Origin: Oligoflexus sp.
GTDB taxonomy: Bacteria; Bdellovibrionota_B; Oligoflexia; Oligoflexales; Oligoflexaceae
NCBI GenBank assembly: GCA_030151925.1
Contig: JASLCY010000452.1
Location: 1 to 5,510, forward strand
Direction of reading: 5' to 3'
Length of the DNA stretch: 5,510 nt
Shown: positions 1-5,510 of the stretch, piece after piece
Numbering within the stretch: the first letter of the stretch is position 1
Layout: every line of letters starts with the position of its first letter
Made by a program: the position numbers and the translations under genes
Notes under the pieces: generated by a model
Told to the model about the DNA's origin: nothing
The model's input: only the letters and a program-made list of their open reading frames with translations
The model's database searches: none

Positions 1-237
1 GAATGGCCGAAGGCGCCCTTCGTGCTGGCGACGCGGCTCAGGGCGCCGGTGGTGCTCGTCAGCGCCGTGAAGAAGGGGCTCGGACCGAAGGCGAACTACA
101 GGATCGAGTTCGATACGCTCTGGGACGGCGAAGGGCGCTTGAGCGAAGCGGAGCTCCTCTCGCGTTATGCGGCCTGCCTCGAAGCCAAGGTTAGAGCCGC
201 GCCTCAGCACTGGTTTAACTTTTTCCCGTTTTGGTGA
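1..237 (+). CDS. LpxL/HtrB-like lipid acyltransferase, C-terminal 78 residues (5' end cut by window)
   Basis: The reading frame is open from the first base and ends with TGA at 235-237, so only the C-terminal 78 residues are present. Two features match the end of lysophospholipid/lipid A-type acyltransferases (LpxL/HtrB superfamily). The first is a segment reading PFVLATRLRAPVVLVSAVKKG followed by a YRIEF strand, the usual 'gaPvv.v.a.r' strand pair. The second is the terminal PQHWFNFFPFW, which resembles the family's common 'P.QWFNFYDFW' tail. Such enzymes work at the cytoplasmic face of the inner membrane and transfer an acyl group from ACP or CoA to a lipid. In aryl polyene and flexirubin clusters a member of this family, sometimes fused to a glycosyltransferase, is thought to attach the polyene to its lipid anchor; that role is inferred here from context. 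The catalytic HX4D motif lies upstream of the window and cannot be checked. Only 6 bases separate it from the ammonia-lyase gene. Confidence 0.8.
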   Translation, partial: EWPKAPFVLATRLRAPVVLVSAVKKGLGPKANYRIEFDTLWDGEGRLSEAELLSRYAACLEAKVRAAPQHWFNFFPFW

Positions 238-238
238 T
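233..238 (+). promoter_or_regulatory. Shine-Dalgarno sequence of the ammonia-lyase gene, overlapping the upstream stop codon
   Basis: GGTGAT is fully complementary to the ATCACC part of the usual 16S rRNA 3' end and sits 5 bases before the ATG at 244. It includes the TGA stop (235-237) of the acyltransferase, so ribosomes terminating there sit on the next initiation site. No better purine-rich site lies closer. This supports 244 as the start codon and suggests translational coupling. Confidence 0.55.
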
Positions 239-243
239 TCGAT

Positions 244-1803
244 ATGCCCCGTTCCCTGACCCTGAATTTTCGCAATCAACTTTCGCTCGAGGATCTCGAC
301 GCCTACGCGCGCGGCCTGATTACGCGCGTGGCCCTGGACGGCGACGCGGGATTCAAGCGGCAGATCGAAGACAACCATCGTTTCCTGATCACGAAGGTCG
401 CGGACGGGTGGCCGATTTATGGGGCTTCGACCGGATTCGGATCCTCCTCGGCGTCCCGCATCGGCTTCGGCGACGCCGGCGCGTTGCAGACCAACCTCTA
501 TCGTTATCACGGCTGCGGCCTAGGGCCGAGCTTCAGCGAAGACGTCCTGGCCGCGATCCTGCTCGTTCGTTTGAACTGCCTCACGCAGGGACGTTCGGGC
601 GTGAGTTTTGATCTTTTGGAACGGCTCGGCGCTCTCCTGGATCGCAGGATCCTGCCGCTGATACCCGAACGCGGCTCCGTCGGCGCCAGCGGCGACCTCA
701 CGCCGCTGTCCTATATCGCGGCCGTGCTCGGCGGCGAACGGGAAGCCCTCTGCGAAGGGCGGACCATCCCGGCCGCCGAAGTCTGGCAGCGGCTGGAAAC
801 AGAGCCTTATGCGTTCAAGGCGCGTGAGGCGCTGGCGATCATGAACGGGACTTCGGTGATGGCGGCCGTGGCCGGCCTCGCCTGGAAACGCCTCGAGCGC
901 CTCTACGAAGGCGCGGCTCTGGCGACGGCCGCCATGGTCGAGATCTGGCAAGGCCCCTGCGCCCCGTTCCTGCCGGCGTTGCATCGGGTGAAACCTCACG
1001 TCGGGCAGGGCGAGGCCGCGGCCGCGATCTGCCAGTACCTTTACGAACCGGAGCAGAGGCTCGGACGACGCGATCCCAAGACCCTGGAGACGACGCGCGC
1101 GGGCAGCGTGCAGGATCCTTATTCCATCCGCTGCGCGCCGCAGATCCTCGGTTCCTTCAAGGAAGCCCTGAACACGACGCGCCTCTGGATCGAGACCGAG
1201 ATCAACTCGGTGAACGACAACCCCGTGTTCCTGCACGAGGAGGATCTCGTGCTGAACGGCGGGCATTTCCTCGGCCAGCATATGACCCTGGCCTGCGACA
1301 TGCTGAAGGCCGCGGCGGCGAGCACGATCAATCTGCTCGATCGGCAGATGGCGCTGCTGATGGAATCCAAAGGCCGATTGCCCGAGAACCTCGTGAGCCG
1401 CCAGGTTTCGCCTTCGCTCTATCACGGTTTCAAAGCGATGCAGATCTCGATGAGCTCGCTGGCTTCGGAAATCGCCAAGCTCGCCACGCCGATGTCGGTG
1501 TTCTCCAGGCCGACCGAGGCCTCGAACCAAGACGTCGTCAGCATGGGGACGATCGCGGCCCGGGATATCCTCGCGATCGCCGATATCGCCCTGGACGGCC
1601 TGAGCATCCATCTCATGGCGCTCACGCAGGCCTTCCATCTCCTGGCCGAAGAAGGCCACGAGCTTCCTCTCCATCCCAGGTTCCACGACGTCCTTCTGCG
1701 TTTGCAGCGCGCGATGCCGCAGGTCCGCGAAGACCGCGCCCTCGATCACGAGATACGCGGGATGAAAGCGCTTCTGACGGCCGAGGCCTCCCTATGGCGT
1801 TGA
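244..1803 (+). CDS. MIO-dependent aromatic amino acid ammonia-lyase (HAL/PAL/TAL family), probably tyrosine ammonia-lyase
   Basis: This 519-residue protein has the full length of the HAL/PAL/TAL family (about 510-540). The enzymes eliminate ammonia from histidine, phenylalanine or tyrosine using a 4-methylideneimidazol-5-one (MIO) cofactor formed from an Ala-Ser-Gly triad. That triad is at 148-150 inside GSVGASGDLTPLS. Other family motifs are intact: the catalytic-base loop YGASTGFG with Tyr59, MNGTS with Asn201, QDPYSIRCAPQ with Tyr293 and Arg296 (substrate carboxylate), INSVNDNP (320-327) and SNQDVVSMG (427-435). Gln429 lies where histidine ammonia-lyases have Glu (E414 in Pseudomonas) and PAL/TAL have Gln, which argues for an aromatic substrate. 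The selectivity pair is Tyr88-His89, neither the classic TAL His-Leu nor PAL Phe-Leu; His89 aligns with the HAL histidine. The pigment-cluster context suggests it makes p-coumarate or cinnamate as starter unit. It is cytoplasmic with no signal peptide. An automatic annotation would probably call it HutH, but no other hut gene is in the window. Confidence 0.93.
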   Translation: MPRSLTLNFRNQLSLEDLDAYARGLITRVALDGDAGFKRQIEDNHRFLITKVADGWPIYGASTGFGSSSASRIGFGDAGALQTNLYRYHGCGLGPSFSEDVLAAILLVRLNCLTQGRSGVSFDLLERLGALLDRRILPLIPERGSVGASGDLTPLSYIAAVLGGEREALCEGRTIPAAEVWQRLETEPYAFKAREALAIMNGTSVMAAVAGLAWKRLERLYEGAALATAAMVEIWQGPCAPFLPALHRVKPHVGQGEAAAAICQYLYEPEQRLGRRDPKTLETTRAGSVQDPYSIRCAPQILGSFKEALNTTRLWIETEINSVNDNPVFLHEEDLVLNGGHFLGQHMTLACDMLKAAAASTINLLDRQMALLMESKGRLPENLVSRQVSPSLYHGFKAMQISMSSLASEIAKLATPMSVFSRPTEASNQDVVSMGTIAARDILAIADIALDGLSIHLMALTQAFHLLAEEGHELPLHPRFHDVLLRLQRAMPQVREDRALDHEIRGMKALLTAEASLWR

Positions 1804-2228
1804 TCGCTCGCACATCGCATCGCGTGCCTTTTCATGACGTTGACGTGATGCGCATCTCATGGCACGGCCATTACCTCAAATACTTCGAGATAGGCCGCAC
1901 CGCGCTCATGCAATCCCTCGGGCTCGACTGGCCCGTGCTGGAGCAGGCGAATATCGCTATGCCGGTGGTCGAGGCGCACGCGCAGTATCGGAGGCCGGTG
2001 AAGTACGACGACCTCCTGACGATCGAAGCCAGGCTCGAGGATTTCCAGTTCGCGGAGATGGTCATCCATTACAAGATCTTCGCCGGCGCGGGAACCGCGG
2101 ATGAAATCCTGTGCTCAACGGGTTGGACGCGGCAGGTCTATGTGAACGGCCAGGACCAGAGCATATTTTTCGTCCTGCCGGAATTCGTCCGGGAAAAGTT
2201 GAACGCGGCCGTAAAGGAGAGATCATGA
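1794..2228 (+). CDS. Hotdog-fold acyl-CoA thioesterase, 4-hydroxybenzoyl-CoA thioesterase/YbgC-like
   Basis: This 144-residue protein is the usual length of a single hotdog domain. Its N-terminal motif VPFHDVDVMRISWHGHYLKYFEIGR (11-35) matches the signature of the 4HBT/YbgC family ('v.y.DtD..gvv.h.nYl.yfE..R'). Asp17 sits at the position of the catalytic Asp17 of Pseudomonas 4-hydroxybenzoyl-CoA thioesterase. The later segment YRRPVKYDDLLTIEARLEDF (65-84) fits the family's 'f..P...dd.l.i...l' strands. Such enzymes hydrolyse acyl- or aryl-thioesters in the cytoplasm. In aryl polyene clusters a member of this family is thought to edit or release thioester-bound polyene; the substrate here is inferred. 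The ATG at 1794 lies inside the lyase gene, overlapping it by 10 bases, with a modest GAGG site (1783-1786) 7 bases upstream. The start is supported because the conserved motif begins only about 10 residues later. The stop codon overlaps the next start as ATGA. Confidence 0.9.
   Translation: MALIARTSHRVPFHDVDVMRISWHGHYLKYFEIGRTALMQSLGLDWPVLEQANIAMPVVEAHAQYRRPVKYDDLLTIEARLEDFQFAEMVIHYKIFAGAGTADEILCSTGWTRQVYVNGQDQSIFFVLPEFVREKLNAAVKERS
2213..2219 (+). promoter_or_regulatory. Strong Shine-Dalgarno sequence fixing the LolA-like start at 2225
   Basis: AAAGGAG lies 5 bases before the ATG at 2225. It is one of the two strongest ribosome-binding sites in the window. It decides between 2225 and an in-frame ATG at 2111, which lies deep inside the thioesterase gene and would add 38 non-homologous-looking residues. 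Confidence 0.75.
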
Positions 2229-2749
2229 CGCTCGTTGGATTCCTGGTTCTCGCCCTTACGCTTTCCGATATCAAAACGCATTATCAAGGCGTCAAGCAGT
2301 TCGCGGGCGAAGCCGAGCAGGTGAAGACCTCGCCTCTCCTGCTGAGGCCGCTTAAATCCACGGTCAAGGTCGGTTACGACCACGGGCTCCTGAGTTGGCA
2401 GCCGGCTGGGCAAGAAGCCTGGCAGGTGAAGTTCGGGCCCGACGGCAAACCGGTTTTCCTCGGGGCCGGAGCGCAGCTCAAGGACCTGCCGCCCGACGCC
2501 AGGGAGAAACTCGATCAGACCATGGGCCTGGTGCGTGACCTGTTCACGATGGATCCGCGCCTCGAACAGAATTTCGACCTGGCTCTCGATCACGATCGTC
2601 TCACCGTTAAACCGAAGCCTCAGACGAAGGTCTTTTTTACAGAGGTCACGCTCGATTTCAAACCGGACATGAGCCTGGACCATCTCACCTTCCTCACCGC
2701 TGACGACAAAACGGTTCTGACGTTTCACAGCATGAAGATCAGTCGATGA
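2225..2749 (+). CDS. LolA-like periplasmic outer-membrane lipoprotein/lipid carrier protein
   Basis: From the ATG at 2225 this is a 174-residue protein, somewhat shorter than classical LolA precursors (about 200). After a short hydrophobic N-terminus it follows the LolA pattern: an initial helix (DIKTHYQGVKQFAGEAEQVK, 15-34) in place of the usual 'l......f.f.Q.k', then LLLRPLKSTVKVGYDHGLLSWQ (38-59), which resembles the family's 'l..pl.S.G.l.y....l.W' strands. The alternating hydrophobic stretches at the C-terminus (TEVTLDFKP, DHLTFLTADDKTVLTFHSMK) fit the rest of the open beta-barrel. LolA proteins ferry lipid-modified cargo across the periplasm. A LolA-like gene directly before an MMPL exporter is typical of aryl polyene/flexirubin clusters, where it probably escorts the pigment lipid. 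Oddly, the hydrophobic leader (residues 2-13) has no Lys or Arg before it, so the signal peptide is atypical. It overlaps both neighbours by 4 bases (ATGA at 2225 and 2746). Confidence 0.75.
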   Translation: MTLVGFLVLALTLSDIKTHYQGVKQFAGEAEQVKTSPLLLRPLKSTVKVGYDHGLLSWQPAGQEAWQVKFGPDGKPVFLGAGAQLKDLPPDAREKLDQTMGLVRDLFTMDPRLEQNFDLALDHDRLTVKPKPQTKVFFTEVTLDFKPDMSLDHLTFLTADDKTVLTFHSMKISR

Positions 2750-4848
2750 GGAATCTCGCACTCAAATGGTTCTGGGTCGCCCTTATCACGAGCGTGGTAG
2801 GATACTGGGCTTATCGGCACCTGCATATCGAGCAGGACGTGGTCGCCTCCATCGAACGGAGCCGGCCGGAGGAAGCGGCGATCTTCCATAAGCTCCAGGG
2901 ATCGGATCTCTTCCAGGACCGCGTCTTCTTCCGTTTGAACGAGCCGAATCCAGCCCTCGAGAGCGAGCTGTGGGATCGATTGCGGGAAGCCGGTTATCAT
3001 CGTGTCGAGGCCTTCGCGCCGACCGGCGACGTGAAGGACCTCTACCGTCTCCTGCCCTTCCTGCCGAATCATGACGAGCTGCTCAGCGCCCGGCACCAGG
3101 CGAAGACCTTCCAGCAGGTCGAGAATTGGCTGACGGCGCCCGGCGGCCTCGGCATGCTGAAGCTCCTCATGGTCGACCCTCTGCTTTTGAGCCAGGAACT
3201 GCCGAAGCTCATCCAGGGCACGCAGACGAATTCGGGAGCGGCGCCCCTCGTCGCCAAACGCGATGGCGACATCGATTGGGAGAAGGTGCGGGCGCTCTAT
3301 ACCTTCGTGCGGAAGCACGACAGCGAACTGTCTTATATCAGCGGCGACTTCTACGCTCTCGAGAACTACGACGCCGTGCAGCACGACATCATCCTCTGCA
3401 GCGGATTATCGCTGGTCCTGAGTCTGGCGGTGTTCCGTTATTTCTGTCGCCAATGGAGCCTTTTGCTCTACCTCACGCTGGGGACGGCCGTCTCCTCGGT
3501 GCTCGGGCTGGCCCTGGCCGAAGCGGTCGACGGCACGCTCTACGGCCTGGTCCTCGCCTTCACTTCGACCTTCGTCTCATTCAATAACGAGACGCTCGTC
3601 CATCTCTCGGGCGTCGATTTCAAAAAGCTCGACGCTAGGCGGCTCGTGGGAGTGTTTTCGGCGCTCGGCACCACGATCATCGGCTTCCTCGTCATGCTGT
3701 TCAGCCATTCGCATATGGCGAGGCAGATCGCCGTCATCTCGCTCGGATCGCTCTTCGGTTTCATCCTCTTCCTGCTCGTGTTCCGTTTCGAGATACAAAA
3801 GCTGGCTTTCCGCGCCATACATCTGAAGCCCTGGCCCTGGAACAAAAAAGTCCTTACGGTATCTTTCCTCGTAACCCTGGCTCTGATCCTGATCCTGCCG
3901 AAACCCGATTATCAGACCAACCTCGAGGAGTTCCGCTTCGCCTCGCCCGGCATCCTCGCGCAGACCGAACGTTTCGCGAAATCCTACCAATCCTTCTCGT
4001 TCGAGACTATGCATGCTGTGCCGCTCGCGAAGGGCGAAGACCCTGCGGCCGCCTATGGGAAATTGCAGGAGAGCCGGTCGCTCGCTCCGGACGTCTTCCA
4101 TCCTTTAGCGGATTTTGTGAGTCCCGAAAGGCAGCAGGAAGCGCGGGCGGCTTTCAATAGGGACTTCGACCAGCGTCTCCGTTCCATGGAAGAGCAGGGA
4201 CGGGAGCTGGGCCTCAAACTCGTTTTTCCCCGCGAGGCTTTCCTCTTCACCGAGACCTATACGAGCCGCGATTATCTTGCTCTCTGGTCGAAGCTCTGGC
4301 CTCTGCCCTGGTTCGAATCCCTGCCGGGGCACGATTATCTGCTCGTCTTCCTCGGCGAGAAGGCGGAGGTCCCAGGCGCGATTCCCATGCATCCCCGCGC
4401 TTTCTATGAATACCTCCTGAGCGACCTCACGCGTAATCTCGGAACGCTCTTCCTGATCGGCCTCGGCGTGATGCTCCTCTATCTCGTGCCTTGGCAAAGG
4501 CAATGGCATAAGATCGCTCTGATTTTCCTGCCTCTGCTGCTGGCGACGCTAGGCCTGCAGGTCTTTTTCTACGCGACCGGCCGCCATATCACGATCGTGC
4601 ATGTCATGGGGCTGTCGCTGGTGATCGCGGTCGCGCTCGATTATGCCTCTATCCTCGTCTCGGGCGATCATGATCCGAAAGATCAGGGCAAAGTCGTCCT
4701 TACCGGCGGTCTTACCCTCTGTTCGTTCGGCACTTTGCTCTTCGCCCGGCACCCGGTCCTCCGTGAATTGGCTTTGATCGTGGTGATGGGGACGCTCGTC
4801 GCTTTCGTCATGGCTCTCTTCACGCGCATGCCGGAGGAAAAACCATGA
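2746..4848 (+). CDS. RND/MMPL-family inner-membrane exporter
   Basis: This 700-residue protein has the two-fold RND plan. There is one N-terminal membrane helix (about 6-23), then a periplasmic domain (about 24-213), then five more helices (about 214-232, 239-259, 265-285, 300-321, 327-349). The second half repeats this: a helix at 369-385, a second periplasmic domain (386-562), and five helices (565-583, 590-610, 615-638, about 642-660, 668-693). This makes 12 helices in a 1+5/1+5 layout, typical of MMPL/HAE-type proton-driven exporters of lipids and polyketides. Helix 10 carries Asp632-Tyr633, the pair used for proton relay in MmpL proteins. The equivalent site in helix 4 reads FNNETLVHL (279-287), with Asn280-Asn281-Glu282 in place of Asp-Tyr. 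In APE/flexirubin clusters the MMPL protein is presumed to export the polyene lipid from the inner membrane; the cargo here is inferred. No strong Shine-Dalgarno site precedes it, so initiation probably depends on coupling through the ATGA overlap at 2746. At 700 residues it is on the short side for the family. Confidence 0.88.
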   Translation: MRNLALKWFWVALITSVVGYWAYRHLHIEQDVVASIERSRPEEAAIFHKLQGSDLFQDRVFFRLNEPNPALESELWDRLREAGYHRVEAFAPTGDVKDLYRLLPFLPNHDELLSARHQAKTFQQVENWLTAPGGLGMLKLLMVDPLLLSQELPKLIQGTQTNSGAAPLVAKRDGDIDWEKVRALYTFVRKHDSELSYISGDFYALENYDAVQHDIILCSGLSLVLSLAVFRYFCRQWSLLLYLTLGTAVSSVLGLALAEAVDGTLYGLVLAFTSTFVSFNNETLVHLSGVDFKKLDARRLVGVFSALGTTIIGFLVMLFSHSHMARQIAVISLGSLFGFILFLLVFRFEIQKLAFRAIHLKPWPWNKKVLTVSFLVTLALILILPKPDYQTNLEEFRFASPGILAQTERFAKSYQSFSFETMHAVPLAKGEDPAAAYGKLQESRSLAPDVFHPLADFVSPERQQEARAAFNRDFDQRLRSMEEQGRELGLKLVFPREAFLFTETYTSRDYLALWSKLWPLPWFESLPGHDYLLVFLGEKAEVPGAIPMHPRAFYEYLLSDLTRNLGTLFLIGLGVMLLYLVPWQRQWHKIALIFLPLLLATLGLQVFFYATGRHITIVHVMGLSLVIAVALDYASILVSGDHDPKDQGKVVLTGGLTLCSFGTLLFARHPVLRELALIVVMGTLVAFVMALFTRMPEEKP
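4833..4837 (+). promoter_or_regulatory. Strong Shine-Dalgarno sequence of the lipoprotein gene
   Basis: GGAGG lies 7 bases before the ATG at 4845, inside the last codons of the exporter gene. It supports 4845 as the start, which also gives a standard lipoprotein signal peptide. Confidence 0.75.
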
Positions 4849-5414
4849 AACTTCGTCAGGCTCTTTTCGTATGGACCAGCCTTATGCTCGCCGCCTGCGC
4901 GCATACGGTCGTTTCGCTGCCGGCCGACGTGAAAGCGGGCGTCGCCGGTCCCGATACCTACGAATTTCCCAAGCTGTTTTTTGTCGAGCAGTACCTGATC
5001 TTCCAAACGCCGGATGGCGTAAAAAACATGGTCGGGCAACTCCAAAGACAAGGCGATAAAGCCGATCTGGTGCTCACCGACGGCACCAGCTCCCTGGTGC
5101 TCGCGCGCCTCGCTCTCCAACGCGGTCAGGCTCCTGAGCTGGTGTTCCTTGCGCCTCTGCTGAAGGGCAAAGACTTTCCCGCGCCGGAGATCGGCGCGGC
5201 CGTGCAGGCCCTGATCGAAAGCCCCGCGCTGCACCGCGAGCCGGACGGTTATCATCTACCCGATCAAAAGAATCATCGCTGGGCCTATTCATGGCAGGAC
5301 TTCATTCCCGGAGACGGTTGCCTCTTTCCCCGCGTCCTGGACCTGGCTTTCCTGGATCCGCGCTATCATTTGACGATAGCCGCCCGTAATCTGGACTGCG
5401 GAGCGACGCCATGA
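4845..5414 (+). CDS. DUF3261-like outer-membrane lipoprotein
   Basis: This 189-residue protein begins with a textbook lipoprotein signal: MKLR n-region, hydrophobic core, and lipobox Leu15-Ala16-Ala17-Cys18. Cleavage would leave Cys18 as the lipidated residue. Residue 19 is Ala rather than Asp, which in proteobacteria predicts sorting to the outer membrane. The mature part contains a region of short beta-strand-like segments (about 40-90), LVFLAPLLKGKDFPAPEI (99-116) and a C-terminal stretch with DLAFLDPRYHLTIAARNLD. Two mature cysteines, 159 and 185, could form a disulfide. A small lipoprotein of the DUF3261 type right after the MMPL exporter is a standard part of aryl polyene clusters, and I assign this one mainly by size, lipobox and position. 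Its exact role is unknown; it may help deliver or anchor the pigment lipid at the outer membrane. It overlaps both neighbouring genes by 4 bases. Confidence 0.75.
   Translation: MKLRQALFVWTSLMLAACAHTVVSLPADVKAGVAGPDTYEFPKLFFVEQYLIFQTPDGVKNMVGQLQRQGDKADLVLTDGTSSLVLARLALQRGQAPELVFLAPLLKGKDFPAPEIGAAVQALIESPALHREPDGYHLPDQKNHRWAYSWQDFIPGDGCLFPRVLDLAFLDPRYHLTIAARNLDCGATP
5400..5403 (+). promoter_or_regulatory. Probable Shine-Dalgarno site of the last, partial gene
   Basis: GGAG lies 7 bases before the ATG at 5411 and 10 bases before the adjacent in-frame ATG at 5414. The shorter spacing and the ATGA overlap seen at the other junctions favour 5411. Confidence 0.5.
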
Positions 5415-5510
5415 TGCTGATCACGGCCAGCGAACTGGAACGACGAGCGAACGAATTAAGCCCAGCGGTGCAAAGCCTCGTGCGGAATGAGACGCTATGC
5501 GTCCCCTCCC
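5411..5510 (+). CDS. Start of an unidentified gene (3' end cut by window)
   Basis: A reading frame opens with two consecutive ATG codons (5411 and 5414) and stays open to the window edge, giving 33 residues: it begins MMLITASELERRANELS and continues PAVQSLVRNETLCVPS. It overlaps the lipoprotein stop as ATGA and has a GGAG site 7 bases upstream, so it is very likely translated as part of the same operon. I do not recognise the family from these residues. In related clusters a ketosynthase, dehydratase or other polyene-synthesis enzyme often follows the lipoprotein gene, but this N-terminus does not look like a typical ketosynthase start, which runs quickly into a hydrophobic strand and 'G.G.vs..G'. 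There is no signal peptide, so a cytoplasmic protein is likely. The codons include CGA twice, TTA and CTA, which look rarer in the upstream genes, but the sample is too small to interpret. Confidence 0.7.
   Translation, partial: MMLITASELERRANELSPAVQSLVRNETLCVPS

Noticed and set aside
520..1749. A 409-codon open frame on the minus strand, antisense to the ammonia-lyase gene
   Set aside because: It is a GC-rich mirror frame of the lyase. Its translation is rich in Arg, His, Gln and Glu without any domain pattern, while the plus-strand frame carries every catalytic motif of a known enzyme.
244..1803. Assignment of the lyase as HutH (histidine degradation)
   Set aside because: Gln429 replaces the HAL glutamate, Tyr88 is not HAL-like, and the neighbours are pigment/lipid export genes with no urocanase or imidazolonepropionase in view.
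2111..2224. Upstream in-frame ATG at 2111 as the start of the LolA-like protein
   Set aside because: It would overlap the thioesterase by over 100 bases, adds an Arg/Gly/Pro-rich segment unlike a leader, and ignores the strong AAAGGAG site just before 2225.
2725..3384. A 219-codon minus-strand frame and similar ones at 2138-2761, 3577-4101 and 4683-5255
   Set aside because: All lie opposite well-supported genes, have no plausible neighbours or ribosome-binding site that I can see, and are explained by high GC at third codon positions.
1..5510. Promoters, terminators, tRNA/rRNA genes, CRISPR arrays, insertion sequences or long repeats
   Set aside because: The genes abut or overlap, leaving no more than 6 non-coding bases at any junction, and reading both strands by eye showed no terminator hairpin with a T-run, repeat array or transposase frame.

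Overview
The window is a gap-free block of seven co-directional genes (+ strand), the first and last cut by the window edges. The gene set is an LpxL-type acyltransferase C-terminus, a MIO-type aromatic amino acid/histidine ammonia-lyase, a hotdog acyl-CoA thioesterase, a LolA-like periplasmic protein, an RND/MMPL-type exporter, a DUF3261-like lipoprotein and the start of an unassigned gene. This combination and order closely resembles the middle of aryl polyene (APE), flexirubin and xanthomonadin pigment clusters. The core fatty-acid-synthase-like genes of such a cluster (ketosynthases, ketoreductase, dehydratases, acyl carrier proteins, aryl-CoA/ACP ligase) are not inside the window and would be expected on either side.

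The organism is a Gram-negative (diderm) bacterium with a GC-rich genome. This is supported by the lipid A-type acyltransferase, the LolA-like protein, the lipobox lipoprotein and the inner-membrane RND exporter, together with G/C-rich third codon positions. A proteobacterium or a related phylum is likely, but I cannot place it more precisely from sequence reading alone.

Layout: 1-237 is the end of the acyltransferase. 244-1803 is the ammonia-lyase, whose Shine-Dalgarno sequence overlaps the previous stop codon. 1794-2228 is the thioesterase, overlapping the lyase by 10 bases. 2225-2749 is the LolA-like protein, 2746-4848 the MMPL exporter, 4845-5414 the lipoprotein, and 5411 to the end the partial gene. 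Four successive junctions use the 4-base ATGA stop/start overlap, so this is almost certainly one translationally coupled operon. No promoter, terminator, RNA gene, mobile element, repeat array or intergenic space over 6 bases was seen.

Inferred joint function: the lyase deaminates an aromatic amino acid (probably tyrosine) to a cinnamate-type starter. The polyene is extended by synthase genes outside the window. The thioesterase releases or edits acyl intermediates. The acyltransferase attaches the polyene to a lipid. The MMPL protein, the LolA-like protein and the lipoprotein move the finished lipid to the outer membrane. The most interesting points are the mixed substrate-selectivity signature of the lyase (Tyr88-His89 with Gln429) and the asymmetric loss of the Asp-Tyr proton-relay pair in the first half of the MMPL exporter.
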